Shown here: in pieces, positions 1-7,230 of the stretch
Position numbering within the stretch: position 1 is the stretch's first letter
How the letters are laid out: each line of letters opens with the position of its first letter
Assembly (NCBI GenBank): GCA_045648205.1
Contig: JAZRNM010000001.1
Span: 1 to 42,877 of the forward strand
Direction of reading: 5' to 3'
Length of the DNA: 42,877 bases
Source of the DNA: SIG440 sp045648205
GTDB lineage: Bacteria > Bacillota > Clostridia > Monoglobales > Monoglobaceae
Notes under the pieces: generated by a model
What the model was told of the DNA's origin: nothing
The model's database searches: none
What the model saw: the letters and a program-made list of their open reading frames with translations, nothing else
Position numbers and translations under genes: made by a program

Positions 1-555
1 ACAGCAGTTGACGGCGGAAAGTCTGTTGACACATCAATGGGCTTCACTCCTCTTGCAGGTGTTGTTATGGGAACCCGTTGCGGTGACATTGACCCGGCAA
101 TCGTTAAGTTCATTGCAGAGACCGAGGGTATGACAGTTCAAGAAGTTGACACAATGCTTAATAAGCAGTCAGGCGTTCAGGGAATTTCTGGCGTAAGCTC
201 AGACTTCCGTGACCTTGAGGCAGCCCAGGCTGAGGGCAACGAAAGAGCAGCTCTTGCACTCGATATGTTTGTTGAAAGTGTGAGAAGATATGTGGGTTCA
301 TATCTTGTGAAGATGGGCGGAGCTGATGCGATTATCTTCACAGCAGGTATTGGTGAAAACACACCGCTCATGCGTGATGCAATAACAAAGAATCTTGAAT
401 TCTTTGGAATCAAGATTGATGCAGCGAAGAATGAAAAAGCTATCCGCGGTGCTCAGATGGATATTTCCGCTGAGGATTCAAAGGTTAAGATTCTGGTTGT
501 TCCCACAAATGAGGAACTTATGATTGCAAAGGAAACTCTTGCACTTTTGAAATAA
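1..555 (+). CDS. ackA: Acetate kinase, C-terminal part (5' end outside window)
   Basis: Acetate kinase converts acetyl phosphate and ADP to acetate and ATP, the last step of fermentative acetate formation in the cytoplasm. The open frame starts at base 1 and gives 184 residues to the TAA at 553-555, against about 400 for the whole enzyme, so a bit more than half is missing upstream. Seen: GKSVDTSMGFTPLAG and MGTRCGDIDP near the start, and IIFTAGIGENTP further on, all conserved acetate kinase segments of the ASKHA fold. The first ATG inside the window (37) is internal, not a start. A strong terminator follows the stop by 12 bases, so ackA ends its transcript here. Identification is secure. Confidence 0.96.
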   Translation, partial: TAVDGGKSVDTSMGFTPLAGVVMGTRCGDIDPAIVKFIAETEGMTVQEVDTMLNKQSGVQGISGVSSDFRDLEAAQAEGNERAALALDMFVESVRRYVGSYLVKMGGADAIIFTAGIGENTPLMRDAITKNLEFFGIKIDAAKNEKAIRGAQMDISAEDSKVKILVVPTNEELMIAKETLALLK

Positions 556-567
556 AATAATAAAATG

Positions 568-598
568 AAAACGGGCTGCTGAAAAACAGCCCGTTTTT
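568..598 (+). terminator. Rho-independent terminator after ackA
   Basis: Stem AAAACGGGCTG / CAGCCCGTTTTT with a short A-rich loop and a T run. It separates ackA from sigH. Confidence 0.9.
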
Positions 599-613
599 GA
601 AACTTTCGGTGAG

Positions 614-1243
614 GTGTTGAAAGTGTCCGTGACTTATGAAAAATATGAAAAAATGACCGATGAAGAGCTTGTTGCGATGTCAGCAGATGGTGACCAGGAT
701 GCAACGGAATGTATTCTTTCCCGTTACAAAAACCTGGTAAGGTCGAAATCCAGAATGTATTTTCTGGCAGGCGCAGACCAGGAGGATATTATTCAGGAGG
801 GAATGATTGGCCTTTTCAAGGCAATCAGAGATTTTGACAAAAGCAGGCAGGTTTCATTTAAGGGCTTTGCGGAGCTTTGCATAAAGCGTCAGCTTATTAC
901 TGCTGTCAAAACTGCAACAAGGCAAAAGCATATGCCTCTCAATACATATATTTCGCTTAGTAATCCGGTGTATGACGGAGAGTCAGACGGGATTCTTGAG
1001 GGGATTGTTTCGGATTCGTCCAAAACAAATCCGGAACATCTTTTTATAAGCAAAGAAAATGCCGAGTTTCTTAATGTGAAAATGAGTGAGGTTTTAAGTC
1101 GACTGGAACGCTCGGTTCTGGAACTATATCTGGAGGGCAAGTCATATCAGGAAATTGCAGAGTCATTATCACGCTCGCAAAAGTCCATTGACAATGCACT
1201 TCAAAGAGTAAAAAAGAAGATGGAACGGTTTGAAAACAACTGA
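614..1243 (+). CDS. sigH: RNA polymerase sporulation sigma factor SigH (sigma-70 family)
   Basis: A sigma-70 family factor of about 205 residues. In Firmicutes, SigH directs transcription of early sporulation and stationary-phase genes. Seen: region 2 at roughly residues 30-105 (QEDIIQEGMIGLFKAIRDFD, FKGFAELCIKRQLITAVK) and a region 4 helix-turn-helix at 160-205 (SYQEIAESLSRSQKSIDNAL). SigH rather than another sigma is inferred from the full-length match to the Spo0H pattern, including the QKHMPLNTYISL segment between the regions. The start is not certain: GTG 614 lies inside the ribosome site GGTGAGG (608-614), so GTG 623 or GTG 629, both in frame, have better spacing. No partner gene is adjacent. 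The next gene is 320 bases away. Confidence 0.9.
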   Translation: MLKVSVTYEKYEKMTDEELVAMSADGDQDATECILSRYKNLVRSKSRMYFLAGADQEDIIQEGMIGLFKAIRDFDKSRQVSFKGFAELCIKRQLITAVKTATRQKHMPLNTYISLSNPVYDGESDGILEGIVSDSSKTNPEHLFISKENAEFLNVKMSEVLSRLERSVLELYLEGKSYQEIAESLSRSQKSIDNALQRVKKKMERFENN

Positions 1244-1340
1244 TTTTTTAAAGCGTTATTTTGAAAAAAATGAAGGCAAAATTGAAGAGTCAAGAAAAAT
1301 TTTTTTTAATTATGTAAACCGCTATTTGGCTAAGAAATGG

Positions 1341-1380
1341 TTGACATAATATTGACAGTGGACAGCTAATGCCGTAATAC
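1341..1380 (+). promoter_or_regulatory. Candidate promoter upstream of the DnaA-box cluster
   Basis: TTGACA at 1352-1357 and TAATAC at 1375-1380 with a 17-base spacer; a second TTGACA lies at 1341-1346. The DnaA-box-like 9-mers begin about 16 bases downstream. It could drive the hydro-lyase gene at 1566. Confidence 0.5.
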
Positions 1381-1395
1381 AAGTTATTAACAGAC

Positions 1396-1470
1396 TTATC
1401 CACGTTATCCACAGGTTTGGGGGTAAATGGGGTCCCAAAAGCCCAGATTTGAACCGAAAACTGTGGAAAA
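1396..1470. promoter_or_regulatory. Cluster of DnaA-box-like 9-mers
   Basis: TTATCCACG (1396-1404) is directly followed by TTATCCACA (1405-1413), the perfect DnaA box. A third site, TGTGGAAAA (1462-1470), reads TTTTCCACA on the minus strand. All lie in the non-coding gap 1244-1565, whose right part (about 1485-1555) is very AT-rich. Clusters like this occur at origins and as DnaA-titrating or DnaA-regulated sites. There is no dnaA gene nearby and the flanking genes do not diverge, so a regulatory or titration role is more likely than oriC. I see no gene in this gap. Confidence 0.5.
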
Positions 1471-1565
1471 CCCACTAAATACAAGGGTTTAAAAAAATAG
1501 GAAAAAAATGGTTTTTGGTTTACAATAATATTTTAAGAAAAAATAAAAAACGGAGAATAATAATT

Positions 1566-2093
1566 ATGGGGATAAGAATTTCGACGCCATTTGAGAGGGC
1601 TGAAACTGAGTCGCTCAAATGTGGAGATAAGGTGCTGATATCGGGGGTGATATACACTGCCAGAGACGCGGCACACAAGCGGATGGTTGAGGCGATTGAA
1701 TGCGGAGGAAAACTTCCTTTTGATGTGAAAAATCAAATCATATATTATGCAGGGCCGGCTCCGGCAAAACCGGGAAGGGTTATTGGTTCTTGCGGACCGA
1801 CTACAAGTTACCGGATGGATAGCTATGCGCCAAAGCTAATTGAGCTTGGGCTCACCGGAATGATTGGTAAGGGTGAGAGAAGTGACGAAGTCATTGATGC
1901 AATGAAAAGATGTGGCAGCGTTTATTTTGGTGCAATTGGCGGAGCGGGAGCTTTGATTGCGGAAAGTGTGGTTTCTGCGGAGGTTATTGCATATGAGGAC
2001 CTGGGAACTGAAGCGGTAAGGCGTCTGGTTGTTAAAGACTTCCCTGCAATTGTTGTTATTGACCGATTTGGAAACAGCTTGTATGACAGATAA
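1566..2093 (+). CDS. Fe-S hydro-lyase beta subunit (class I fumarate hydratase / tartrate dehydratase type)
   Basis: This matches the beta subunit (C-terminal domain) of class I fumarate hydratase or L-tartrate dehydratase, which works with a 4Fe-4S alpha subunit to hydrate fumarate to malate or dehydrate hydroxy-diacids. Seen: LKCGDKVLISGVIYTARDAAH near the N terminus, YYAGPAPA, GSCGPTTSYRMDSYAPKL, GMIGKG, and a C-terminal DFPAIVVIDRFGNSLY; the 175-residue length fits the family. The ATG at 1566 is chosen because GGAG lies at 1552-1555; the in-frame codons upstream back to 1515 have no such site. The alpha subunit normally precedes beta in an operon, but here the upstream gene is sigH, so alpha must be elsewhere or missing. 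Fumarase versus tartrate dehydratase cannot be decided from this subunit. Confidence 0.85.
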   Translation: MGIRISTPFERAETESLKCGDKVLISGVIYTARDAAHKRMVEAIECGGKLPFDVKNQIIYYAGPAPAKPGRVIGSCGPTTSYRMDSYAPKLIELGLTGMIGKGERSDEVIDAMKRCGSVYFGAIGGAGALIAESVVSAEVIAYEDLGTEAVRRLVVKDFPAIVVIDRFGNSLYDR

Positions 2094-2113
2094 AAATATA
2101 TTTTTGAAAACAC

Positions 2114-2142
2114 TTGCAAATTTGAAGGAAATAGGTTATACT
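2114..2142 (+). promoter_or_regulatory. Promoter of the DUF1858 gene
   Basis: TTGCAA (2114-2119), 17-base spacer, TATACT (2137-2142). Transcription would start near 2149, followed by a ribosome site GAGAGGTG before ATG 2185. Confidence 0.75.
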
Positions 2143-2184
2143 ACTAAAGAATTATTTTGTGATAATGAAAGAGAGGTGTCTTAA

Positions 2185-2391
2185 ATGGCAAAGGTTACAA
2201 AGGATACAATCATTCTGGACGTTCTTCGTCTTGACCCTGAAACGGCACCATTTTTCCTTGAAATCGGAATGCACTGTCTTGGTTGCCCGTCTGCAAGCGG
2301 TGAGAGCATTGAACAGGCTTGTATGGTTCACGGCACAGATGCGGATGCACTTGTGGAAAAGATTAATGCATTTCTTGATTCAAAGAACTAA
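2185..2391 (+). CDS. DUF1858 domain protein (hybrid-cluster-protein-associated disulfide redox family)
   Basis: A 68-residue protein that is almost entirely one DUF1858 domain. Seen: TIILDVLRLDPETAPFFLEI followed by GMHCLGCP, the CxxC pair typical of the family, then an acidic helix ending in VEKINAFLDSKN. Members are found in anaerobes near hybrid cluster protein and other Fe-S or redox genes, and a thiol redox or metal-binding role has been suggested but not shown. A good ribosome site (GAGAGGTG) and its own promoter stand upstream and a probable terminator downstream, so it looks monocistronic. The start is secure; the function is not known. Confidence 0.88.
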   Translation: MAKVTKDTIILDVLRLDPETAPFFLEIGMHCLGCPSASGESIEQACMVHGTDADALVEKINAFLDSKN

Positions 2392-2424
2392 TGTCTGACC
2401 GAAGGTGAATGAATCACAGTTGAG

Positions 2425-2456
2425 AAGGTTGCCACGCAAATGTTGCAGCCTTTTTT
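2425..2456 (+). terminator. Probable terminator after the DUF1858 gene
   Basis: Stem AAGGTTGC / GCAGCCTT with one G-U pair, then T6. A moderate hairpin with a 12-base loop. Confidence 0.6.
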
Positions 2457-2505
2457 GATTTAATGGGAAGTTTTCATCATTGCCGAAAAAAATATAAAAA
2501 AGCTC

Positions 2506-2534
2506 TTGACAAAAGATAAAAAGTTGTATATAAT
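2506..2534 (+). promoter_or_regulatory. Consensus promoter of the tRNA-Val pair
   Basis: Perfect TTGACA (2506-2511), 17-base spacer, perfect TATAAT (2529-2534), as expected for a strongly expressed stable RNA. Confidence 0.9.
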
Positions 2535-2578
2535 AATTGCTGACGCTTTAGTGAGCGTTTTGTTTTGGAGAAATATAT

Positions 2579-2654
2579 GGGCGCATAGCTCAGCTGGGAG
2601 AGCATCTGCCTTACAAGCAGAGGGTCATAGGTTCGAGCCCTATTGTGCCCACCA
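2579..2654 (+). tRNA. tRNA-Val (anticodon TAC), copy 1
   Basis: A 76-base cloverleaf with acceptor GGGCGCA / TGTGCCC, D arm GCTC/GAGC, anticodon arm TCTGC-CTTACAA-GCAGA with anticodon TAC, T arm CCTAT closing a GGTTCGAGC-type loop, and an encoded CCA end. Transcribed from the strong promoter at 2506-2534 together with copy 2. Confidence 0.97.
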
Positions 2655-2680
2655 TATTTTTTTCAATACAGATAGGATGT

Positions 2681-2756
2681 GGGCGCATAGCTCAGCTGGG
2701 AGAGCATCTGCCTTACAAGCAGAGGGTCATAGGTTCGAGCCCTATTGTGCCCACCA
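2681..2756 (+). tRNA. tRNA-Val (anticodon TAC), copy 2
   Basis: Identical to copy 1 over all 76 bases, 26 bases downstream, including the encoded CCA. No promoter is visible between the copies, so they are probably cut from one transcript that may continue into the DUF177-rpmF pair, whose ribosome site lies 12 bases further on. Confidence 0.97.
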
Positions 2757-2781
2757 TATTTCTTTTTAGAGGACATTGAAA

Positions 2782-3279
2782 ATGAAATTTGATTTGTTGC
2801 CTATTTTATACGACGACGGAAGAAAACTTCCACTCGAAATTGAGTTTGATTTTGTCGGTCAGGAAGAAGATGGTGCAAAATTTTTGACACCGGTCAAGGT
2901 GAAGGGTTCATTTGTGAACATCGGTGGGAGCATTGAACTTGGTGCCACAGCTGTTTGCAGATTGGAATATTCTTGTGACAGGTGTTGTGAAAGTTTTGAA
3001 GATGAATTTCAGTGTGCCATTGATGAAATCTTTAAAAAGGAAGATGCAAAGGATTTGGATTCACAAAATCCCGATGCAATAATTCTTGAAGGCACAGCGG
3101 TGGAACTTGATGAGATTGTTCTTGGCAACATAATCGTAAATCTGCCTCAGAAACGTCTTTGCAGGGAAGATTGCAAAGGCTTGTGTGCAAATTGTGGTCA
3201 GAATTTGAATGTTTCAACCTGCAAGTGTGACACAAGACCCACAGACCCAAGATTTGATATTTTGGACAAACTTTTGTAG
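2782..3279 (+). CDS. DUF177 family protein (YceD-like), rpmF partner
   Basis: A 165-residue YceD/DUF177 protein. These are almost always encoded directly upstream of rpmF; plant and E. coli members have been tied to 23S rRNA processing or accumulation, but the biochemical role in Firmicutes is not settled. Seen: an N-terminal beta-rich half, a CDRCCE cysteine cluster near residue 70, and a C-terminal CxxxCKGLCANCG...CKC segment that looks like a metal-binding knuckle. ATG 2782 is chosen over TTG 2776 because the ribosome site AGAGGA (2768-2773) is eight bases from the ATG and only two from the TTG. It sits 61 bases before rpmF and very likely shares its transcript. Confidence 0.9.
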   Translation: MKFDLLPILYDDGRKLPLEIEFDFVGQEEDGAKFLTPVKVKGSFVNIGGSIELGATAVCRLEYSCDRCCESFEDEFQCAIDEIFKKEDAKDLDSQNPDAIILEGTAVELDEIVLGNIIVNLPQKRLCREDCKGLCANCGQNLNVSTCKCDTRPTDPRFDILDKLL

Positions 3280-3340
3280 ATTATGCAGGGCCCAGAGCTC
3301 TGTTCAAATTAATTTGATTGGAAAGAGGTGTATATCAGGT

Positions 3341-3520
3341 ATGGCAGTTCCAAAGAGAAAAACATCTAAAGCAAGAAGAGATAAGAGAAGAGCAAACTGG
3401 AAGCTTTTGATTCCGGGAATGGTTGCTTGTCCTCAGTGCGGTGAATATAAGATGCCTCACAGAGTTTGCAAGGCTTGTGGATATTATAACGGTAAAGAAG
3501 TTGTAAAGAAAGAAGCGTAA
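3341..3520 (+). CDS. rpmF: 50S ribosomal protein L32
   Basis: A 59-residue L32. Seen: MAVPKRKTSKARRDKRRANW at the N terminus (basic, rRNA-binding) and the zinc-ribbon pairs CPQCGEYK and CKACGYY at about residues 30-47, so this is the zinc-binding (C+) form. The open frame continues upstream to 3209, but ATG 3341 is the family start, with GAGGTG at 3324-3329. The DUF177 gene upstream and the terminator downstream define the usual DUF177-rpmF unit. Because both CxxC pairs are intact, a zinc-independent paralogue elsewhere would not be surprising, but none is seen here. Confidence 0.97.
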   Translation: MAVPKRKTSKARRDKRRANWKLLIPGMVACPQCGEYKMPHRVCKACGYYNGKEVVKKEA

Positions 3521-3533
3521 AAAAAGCCAATGA

Positions 3534-3575
3534 AGGTCGTATCAGACAGTTCAATCTGTTTGGTGCGACTTTTTT
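3534..3575 (+). terminator. Terminator after rpmF
   Basis: A 14-pair stem from GTCGTATCAGACAG to CTGTTTGGTGCGAC with three G-U pairs and a T6 tail. Confidence 0.85.
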
Positions 3576-3618
3576 GTTTTCCGTTCAAAAAGTTTAATTT
3601 ATCTAAACAAGAAAAAGG

Positions 3619-3647
3619 TTGTATTTGGAATGAAAATATGATATAAT
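3619..3647 (+). promoter_or_regulatory. Promoter of the ComEA-like gene
   Basis: TTGTAT (3619-3624), 17-base spacer, TATAAT (3642-3647). It probably also serves the downstream acyl-CoA synthetase and perhaps the long operon that follows. Confidence 0.7.
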
Positions 3648-3693
3648 TCTCATATATATGTGCCGATTTTTCAAAATATGAGGTGATTGGTGT

Positions 3694-4143
3694 TTGGATA
3701 AGTTTGAAAAGGACAACCTGGAGAGCTTTTTGAGAGAAAAAGAAAAAATTTTGAAGGAAAATGAAAAATATTCACGTTTTTTGTTTGCACCGATTATTGT
3801 TATTATTGTGTCACTTTTGGTTATAACCTACAATTTCACTGTGGGAAGGGACCCCAATTTTCTGAAACTGGCAGAGAATAAAATTGACAGGGCTGTGGCT
3901 GATGCAGCAGAAGAACCCCGAAAACTCGTGATTGAAAATGAGAATGATGGCAAAATAAACCTCAACACCGCAACCATGGAGGAACTTGACAGTCTTCCGG
4001 GAATCGGTGAGGCAAAAGCTGAAGCGATTATTGAACTCCGTGAAAAAATGAATGGCTTCAAGGAAATTGAAGATGTTCTCAATGCCGATGGGATCGGTGA
4101 AAAAATTTTTGAAAAGATTAAAGATAAAATTTACATAAAATAA
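3694..4143 (+). CDS. ComEA-like membrane-anchored helix-hairpin-helix protein
   Basis: A 149-residue protein with a charged N terminus, one membrane helix at about residues 30-46 (FAPIIVIIVSLLVITY), a linker, and a ComEA-type double HhH domain at 85-149 (INLNTATMEELDSLPGIGEA, then GFKEIEDVLNADGIGEKIFE). ComEA binds incoming DNA at the outer face of the membrane during transformation. This protein is shorter than B. subtilis ComEA and no comEB/comEC gene is next to it, so a competence role is an inference. Start TTG 3694 is chosen because AGGTGA at 3681-3686 is seven bases away and no in-frame ATG precedes the membrane helix. The next gene follows after 21 bases. Confidence 0.85.
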   Translation: MDKFEKDNLESFLREKEKILKENEKYSRFLFAPIIVIIVSLLVITYNFTVGRDPNFLKLAENKIDRAVADAAEEPRKLVIENENDGKINLNTATMEELDSLPGIGEAKAEAIIELREKMNGFKEIEDVLNADGIGEKIFEKIKDKIYIK

Positions 4144-4164
4144 TATTGAAAGGTTGTGTTAAAA

Positions 4165-5775
4165 ATGATTAAGGAGTATCCGTACTACGATTTTCCCGAT
4201 ATGAGGGATCTCAAGGAGCTGATTGATTATGCAGCAGAGAGCTTTGGTGAGAAAGTAGCATTTATGTTTGAAAAAGACAAAGAGGATGTTTGCGTCAGCT
4301 TTGAACAATTCAAAAATGACATTTATGCTTTGGGTACATATTTCTACAGTCTCGGTCTCAGAAACGATAAAATTGCAGTTATTGGCGAGAACAGCTATGA
4401 ATGGGTTACAACATACCTGGCAACTGTCGGAGGTTCCAACATAATTGTTCCCATTGACAAGGAACTTGGCGCAAAAGAGGTTTCAAACCTCATCAACAAC
4501 TGCGGTGCAAAGGCATTTGTTTATTCAGAAGCAAAGGCTTCTTTGATTGAAGAGGCAAAGGCTTTGATGCCTGACGTTGAACATTACATTCCAATGAAAG
4601 ATTTTGGAGATATCTTAGTAAAGGGTAACGAAATCATTGAAAGCGGAAATGATGAATACGAAAAGAATGAGATTGATGTTGAGGCACTGTGTACAATAAT
4701 TTATACATCAGGAACAACAGGTGACCCCAAGGGGGTTATGCTGAGCCAGAAGAATCTTACTTTTGATATGGTTCACAGCTGCAGAAACCTTTTGGAACCA
4801 CCCGATACTGTTGCGGTGTTGCCACTTCACCATACTTTTGGCTTTATGGCGGCAATTCTCTGCCAGATTTATGCAGGACATAAGGTTTATATCAACAATA
4901 ATCTTAAGAATGTTCTTCGTGACATAAAGACAATCAAGCCTTATCATATCAGCGTTGTTCCTCTGTTTGTTGAGACATTCTACAAAAGTCTTTGGAAGAA
5001 TGTCAGAAAACAGGGCAAGGAGAAGCTTCTCAAGACTTTGATAAAGATAAGCAACGCACTCCGCAAGGTTGGAATAGATTTGAGAAAAGTTCTGTTCCAG
5101 TCTGTGAAAGACGGTTTCGGAGGAAACCTTGAAATGATTATTGCAGGCGGTGCACCCCTTGACCTCAAGTATGCAAAGGGCTTTGAAGATTTGGGAATTT
5201 CGGTTATAAACGGTTATGGAATCACAGAGTGTTCACCCATCGTTTCAACCGACAGAAACAAGAAATATAAGTTTGGTGCTGCAGGTGTTCCCATTCCGGG
5301 CGTTGAAGTTAAGATTCTTGACCCCAACGAGGACGGAGAGGGTGAAATTCTCGTTAAGGGCGATATTGTTATGATGGGATATTATAACAATCCTGAAGCA
5401 ACAGCTGAGGCGTTCATTGACGGATGGTTCAAGACCGGAGATTATGGAACAATTGATTCAGACGGATTTATCCATATCACAGGCAGAAAGAAGAATATCA
5501 TCATTCTCAGCAACGGCAAGAATGTTTATCCTGAAGAGGTTGAAGCGGTTATTCTTAATGTTGAGGGTGTAAACGAGGTTGTGGTTTATGGCGAAGATGA
5601 CGTTATCTGTGCTGAAATCTACACAGAAACTCCCGAAGAACAGGAAAGAATCAAGAAGGATGTTCAGGCGCTTAATGAAACACTTCCTCCGATGAAACAA
5701 ATAAAGAGAATTCATTTCCGTGATACGGAATTTGAAAAAACTACAACCAAGAAGATAAAGAGATTTGCAAGATAG
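4165..5775 (+). CDS. AMP-forming acyl-CoA synthetase family protein (long-chain fatty acid-CoA ligase type)
   Basis: A 536-residue ANL-superfamily enzyme that activates a carboxylic acid with ATP to an acyl-adenylate and passes it to CoA or another thiol. Seen: the P-loop-like A3 motif IIYTSGTTGDPKGVMLS near residue 175, NGYGITECSP near 350, KTGDYGTIDSDGFIHITGRK near 430, and a C-terminal lysine segment TTTKKIKR. Chain-length preference cannot be read from the sequence. ATG 4165 is preferred to GTG 4156 because AAGG (4150-4153) is too near the GTG. A paralogue at 36413-38086 has the same organisation, including the TTTNKIKR end, but is paired with a MarR regulator. Ung follows 18 bases downstream. 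Confidence 0.9.
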   Translation: MIKEYPYYDFPDMRDLKELIDYAAESFGEKVAFMFEKDKEDVCVSFEQFKNDIYALGTYFYSLGLRNDKIAVIGENSYEWVTTYLATVGGSNIIVPIDKELGAKEVSNLINNCGAKAFVYSEAKASLIEEAKALMPDVEHYIPMKDFGDILVKGNEIIESGNDEYEKNEIDVEALCTIIYTSGTTGDPKGVMLSQKNLTFDMVHSCRNLLEPPDTVAVLPLHHTFGFMAAILCQIYAGHKVYINNNLKNVLRDIKTIKPYHISVVPLFVETFYKSLWKNVRKQGKEKLLKTLIKISNALRKVGIDLRKVLFQSVKDGFGGNLEMIIAGGAPLDLKYAKGFEDLGISVINGYGITECSPIVSTDRNKKYKFGAAGVPIPGVEVKILDPNEDGEGEILVKGDIVMMGYYNNPEATAEAFIDGWFKTGDYGTIDSDGFIHITGRKKNIIILSNGKNVYPEEVEAVILNVEGVNEVVVYGEDDVICAEIYTETPEEQERIKKDVQALNETLPPMKQIKRIHFRDTEFEKTTTKKIKRFAR

Positions 5776-5793
5776 GTTTAATGGTGAAATCTT

Positions 5794-6462
5794 ATGGTAA
5801 ACATAGGGAATGAATGGGATGAACTGCTGAAGGGTGAATTTGATAAGGAATATTATCAAAGCCTGCGCGCCTTTCTCGCCAAAGCGTATAAGACAAGGAC
5901 AGTTTATCCCGACATGTATGATATTTTCAACGCCCTGAAGCTCACATCTTATAACGATGTGTCGGTGGTTGTTATCGGTCAGGACCCATACCACGGTGAA
6001 GGTCAGGCACACGGACTCAGTTTCTCAGTTAAAAGAGGGATTGAGCCGCCTCCGTCACTTAAAAACATCTTCAAGGAAATCCATGACGAGTTGGGCATTG
6101 AAATTCCCAAGCACGGAGAACTTACCAAGTGGGCAAAACAGGGGGTTTTGCTCCTTAATGCGGTTTTGACAGTTTATGCCGGTGAGGCAAACAGCCACAA
6201 GAATATGGGTTGGGAAATCTTTACCGACAGAGTTATTGAGCTTCTCAATAAGCGTGAAAAACCTATGGTGTTTCTTTTGTGGGGGGCAAATGCAAGGCAG
6301 AAGAAAAAGCTGATTACCAATCCTGCCCACAAAATCTTGGAAACCGTTCACCCGAGTCCGCTTTCGGCATATAACGGATTTTTCGGATGCGGTCATTTTG
6401 TTGAGGCAAATGCATTTTTGAAGTCGGTGGGACAAACCCCGATTGATTGGGCACTGGATTAA
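5794..6462 (+). CDS. ung: Uracil-DNA glycosylase, family 1
   Basis: This enzyme removes uracil from DNA after cytosine deamination or dUTP incorporation and starts base-excision repair. The 222-residue length is typical. Seen: the water-activating motif GQDPYHG at residues 62-68 (catalytic Asp64), the PPPSLKNIF uracil-pocket segment at about 85, LLLNAVLTV at about 120, and the DNA-intercalating HPSPLSA loop with His186. All family-1 signature residues are present. ATG 5794 has GGTGA seven bases upstream. It lies inside a tight same-strand run and has no promoter of its own that I can see. Confidence 0.97.
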   Translation: MVNIGNEWDELLKGEFDKEYYQSLRAFLAKAYKTRTVYPDMYDIFNALKLTSYNDVSVVVIGQDPYHGEGQAHGLSFSVKRGIEPPPSLKNIFKEIHDELGIEIPKHGELTKWAKQGVLLLNAVLTVYAGEANSHKNMGWEIFTDRVIELLNKREKPMVFLLWGANARQKKKLITNPAHKILETVHPSPLSAYNGFFGCGHFVEANAFLKSVGQTPIDWALD

Positions 6463-6489
6463 ATTTGAGCTTGGAAAGGATATGTTTCT

Positions 6490-7215
6490 ATGTCAAGAAA
6501 AACAGTTGAAATTCTGGGAGTCAATGTTGACAGCATCACTTTCAAAGAAGCTTTGAAAAAGGCGGAGAATTTGGTGAAAACCGAAGGGGTGTCAATGATT
6601 TTCACCCCGAACCCTGAGATTATTATGTGTGCAAAAAATGATGACGAGATGAGGAATATTCTCAACTCTGCGGACATTTGCACCGCTGACGGAATTGGTG
6701 TTGTTTATGGGTCGAAAATTCTCGGAACACCTGTTCCTGAAAGAGTTGCAGGCTTTGATCTGGTTTGTGCATTGCTTGGGAAACTAGCGAAGAGCGGTGA
6801 AGGGGTATTCCTTTTCGGGGCGAAGCCGGGTGTGGCAGAGGTTGCAAAGGCAAAAATGGAAGAAAAATATCCCGGAATTTGTGTTGCGGGTTGTCACCAC
6901 GGCTACTTTGGACCCGAGGATGAGGCTGATATTGTTCAAAAGATAAATTCCTCAGGTGCAAAATTATTGCTTGTTTGTCTTGGTGCGCCAAAACAGGAAA
7001 AATGGATTGCAAAGCATAAGGCGGAACTCACAGTTAATCTTTGTATGGGTGTTGGCGGAACGCTGGACGTGTTTGCAGGAACGGCAAAACGTGCGCCGAA
7101 GCTTTTCATCAAGCTGAATTTGGAATGGGCGTACCGCATTTTGAAAAATCCGTCAAGAATTGGCAGATTTGCGGCCCTTCCCAAGTTTGTTATTGAGGTT
7201 CTGAAGAATAAATAG
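6490..7215 (+). CDS. WecG/TagA/CpsF family glycosyltransferase
   Basis: A 241-residue GT26 enzyme. The family transfers N-acetylmannosamine from UDP to undecaprenyl-PP-GlcNAc (TagA, wall teichoic acid linkage unit) or related sugars in surface polysaccharides, at the cytoplasmic membrane. Seen: VDSITFKEAL, MIFTPNPEIIM, ADICTADGIGVVYGSKILG with the catalytic-region Asp, FLFGAKPGVAE, LVCLGAPKQEKWI and a C-terminal GGTLDVFAGTAKRAPK followed by the basic, membrane-associating LEWAYRILKNPSRIGRF. No tag or cps cluster is adjacent, so the exact acceptor is unknown. Ribosome site AAAGGA lies nine bases before ATG 6490. Confidence 0.9.
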   Translation: MSRKTVEILGVNVDSITFKEALKKAENLVKTEGVSMIFTPNPEIIMCAKNDDEMRNILNSADICTADGIGVVYGSKILGTPVPERVAGFDLVCALLGKLAKSGEGVFLFGAKPGVAEVAKAKMEEKYPGICVAGCHHGYFGPEDEADIVQKINSSGAKLLLVCLGAPKQEKWIAKHKAELTVNLCMGVGGTLDVFAGTAKRAPKLFIKLNLEWAYRILKNPSRIGRFAALPKFVIEVLKNK

Positions 7216-7230
7216 TGAGGAGAGCTTTAT

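Noticed and set aside
1290..1484. 64-codon minus-strand frame in the sigH-hydrolyase gap
   Set aside because: No ribosome site or recognisable protein pattern; it runs through the DnaA-box cluster.
1244..1565. Chromosomal replication origin
   Set aside because: The DnaA boxes fit, but no dnaA, dnaN or rpmH is near and the genes on both sides point the same way. Kept as a finding only.
2506..2769. 87-codon open frame covering the tRNA-Val pair
   Set aside because: Its sequence is the translated tRNA copies (repeated identical peptides); the RNA genes explain it.
5458..6012. 184-codon minus-strand frame across the acyl-CoA synthetase/ung junction
   Set aside because: Antisense to two well-conserved genes; no independent support.
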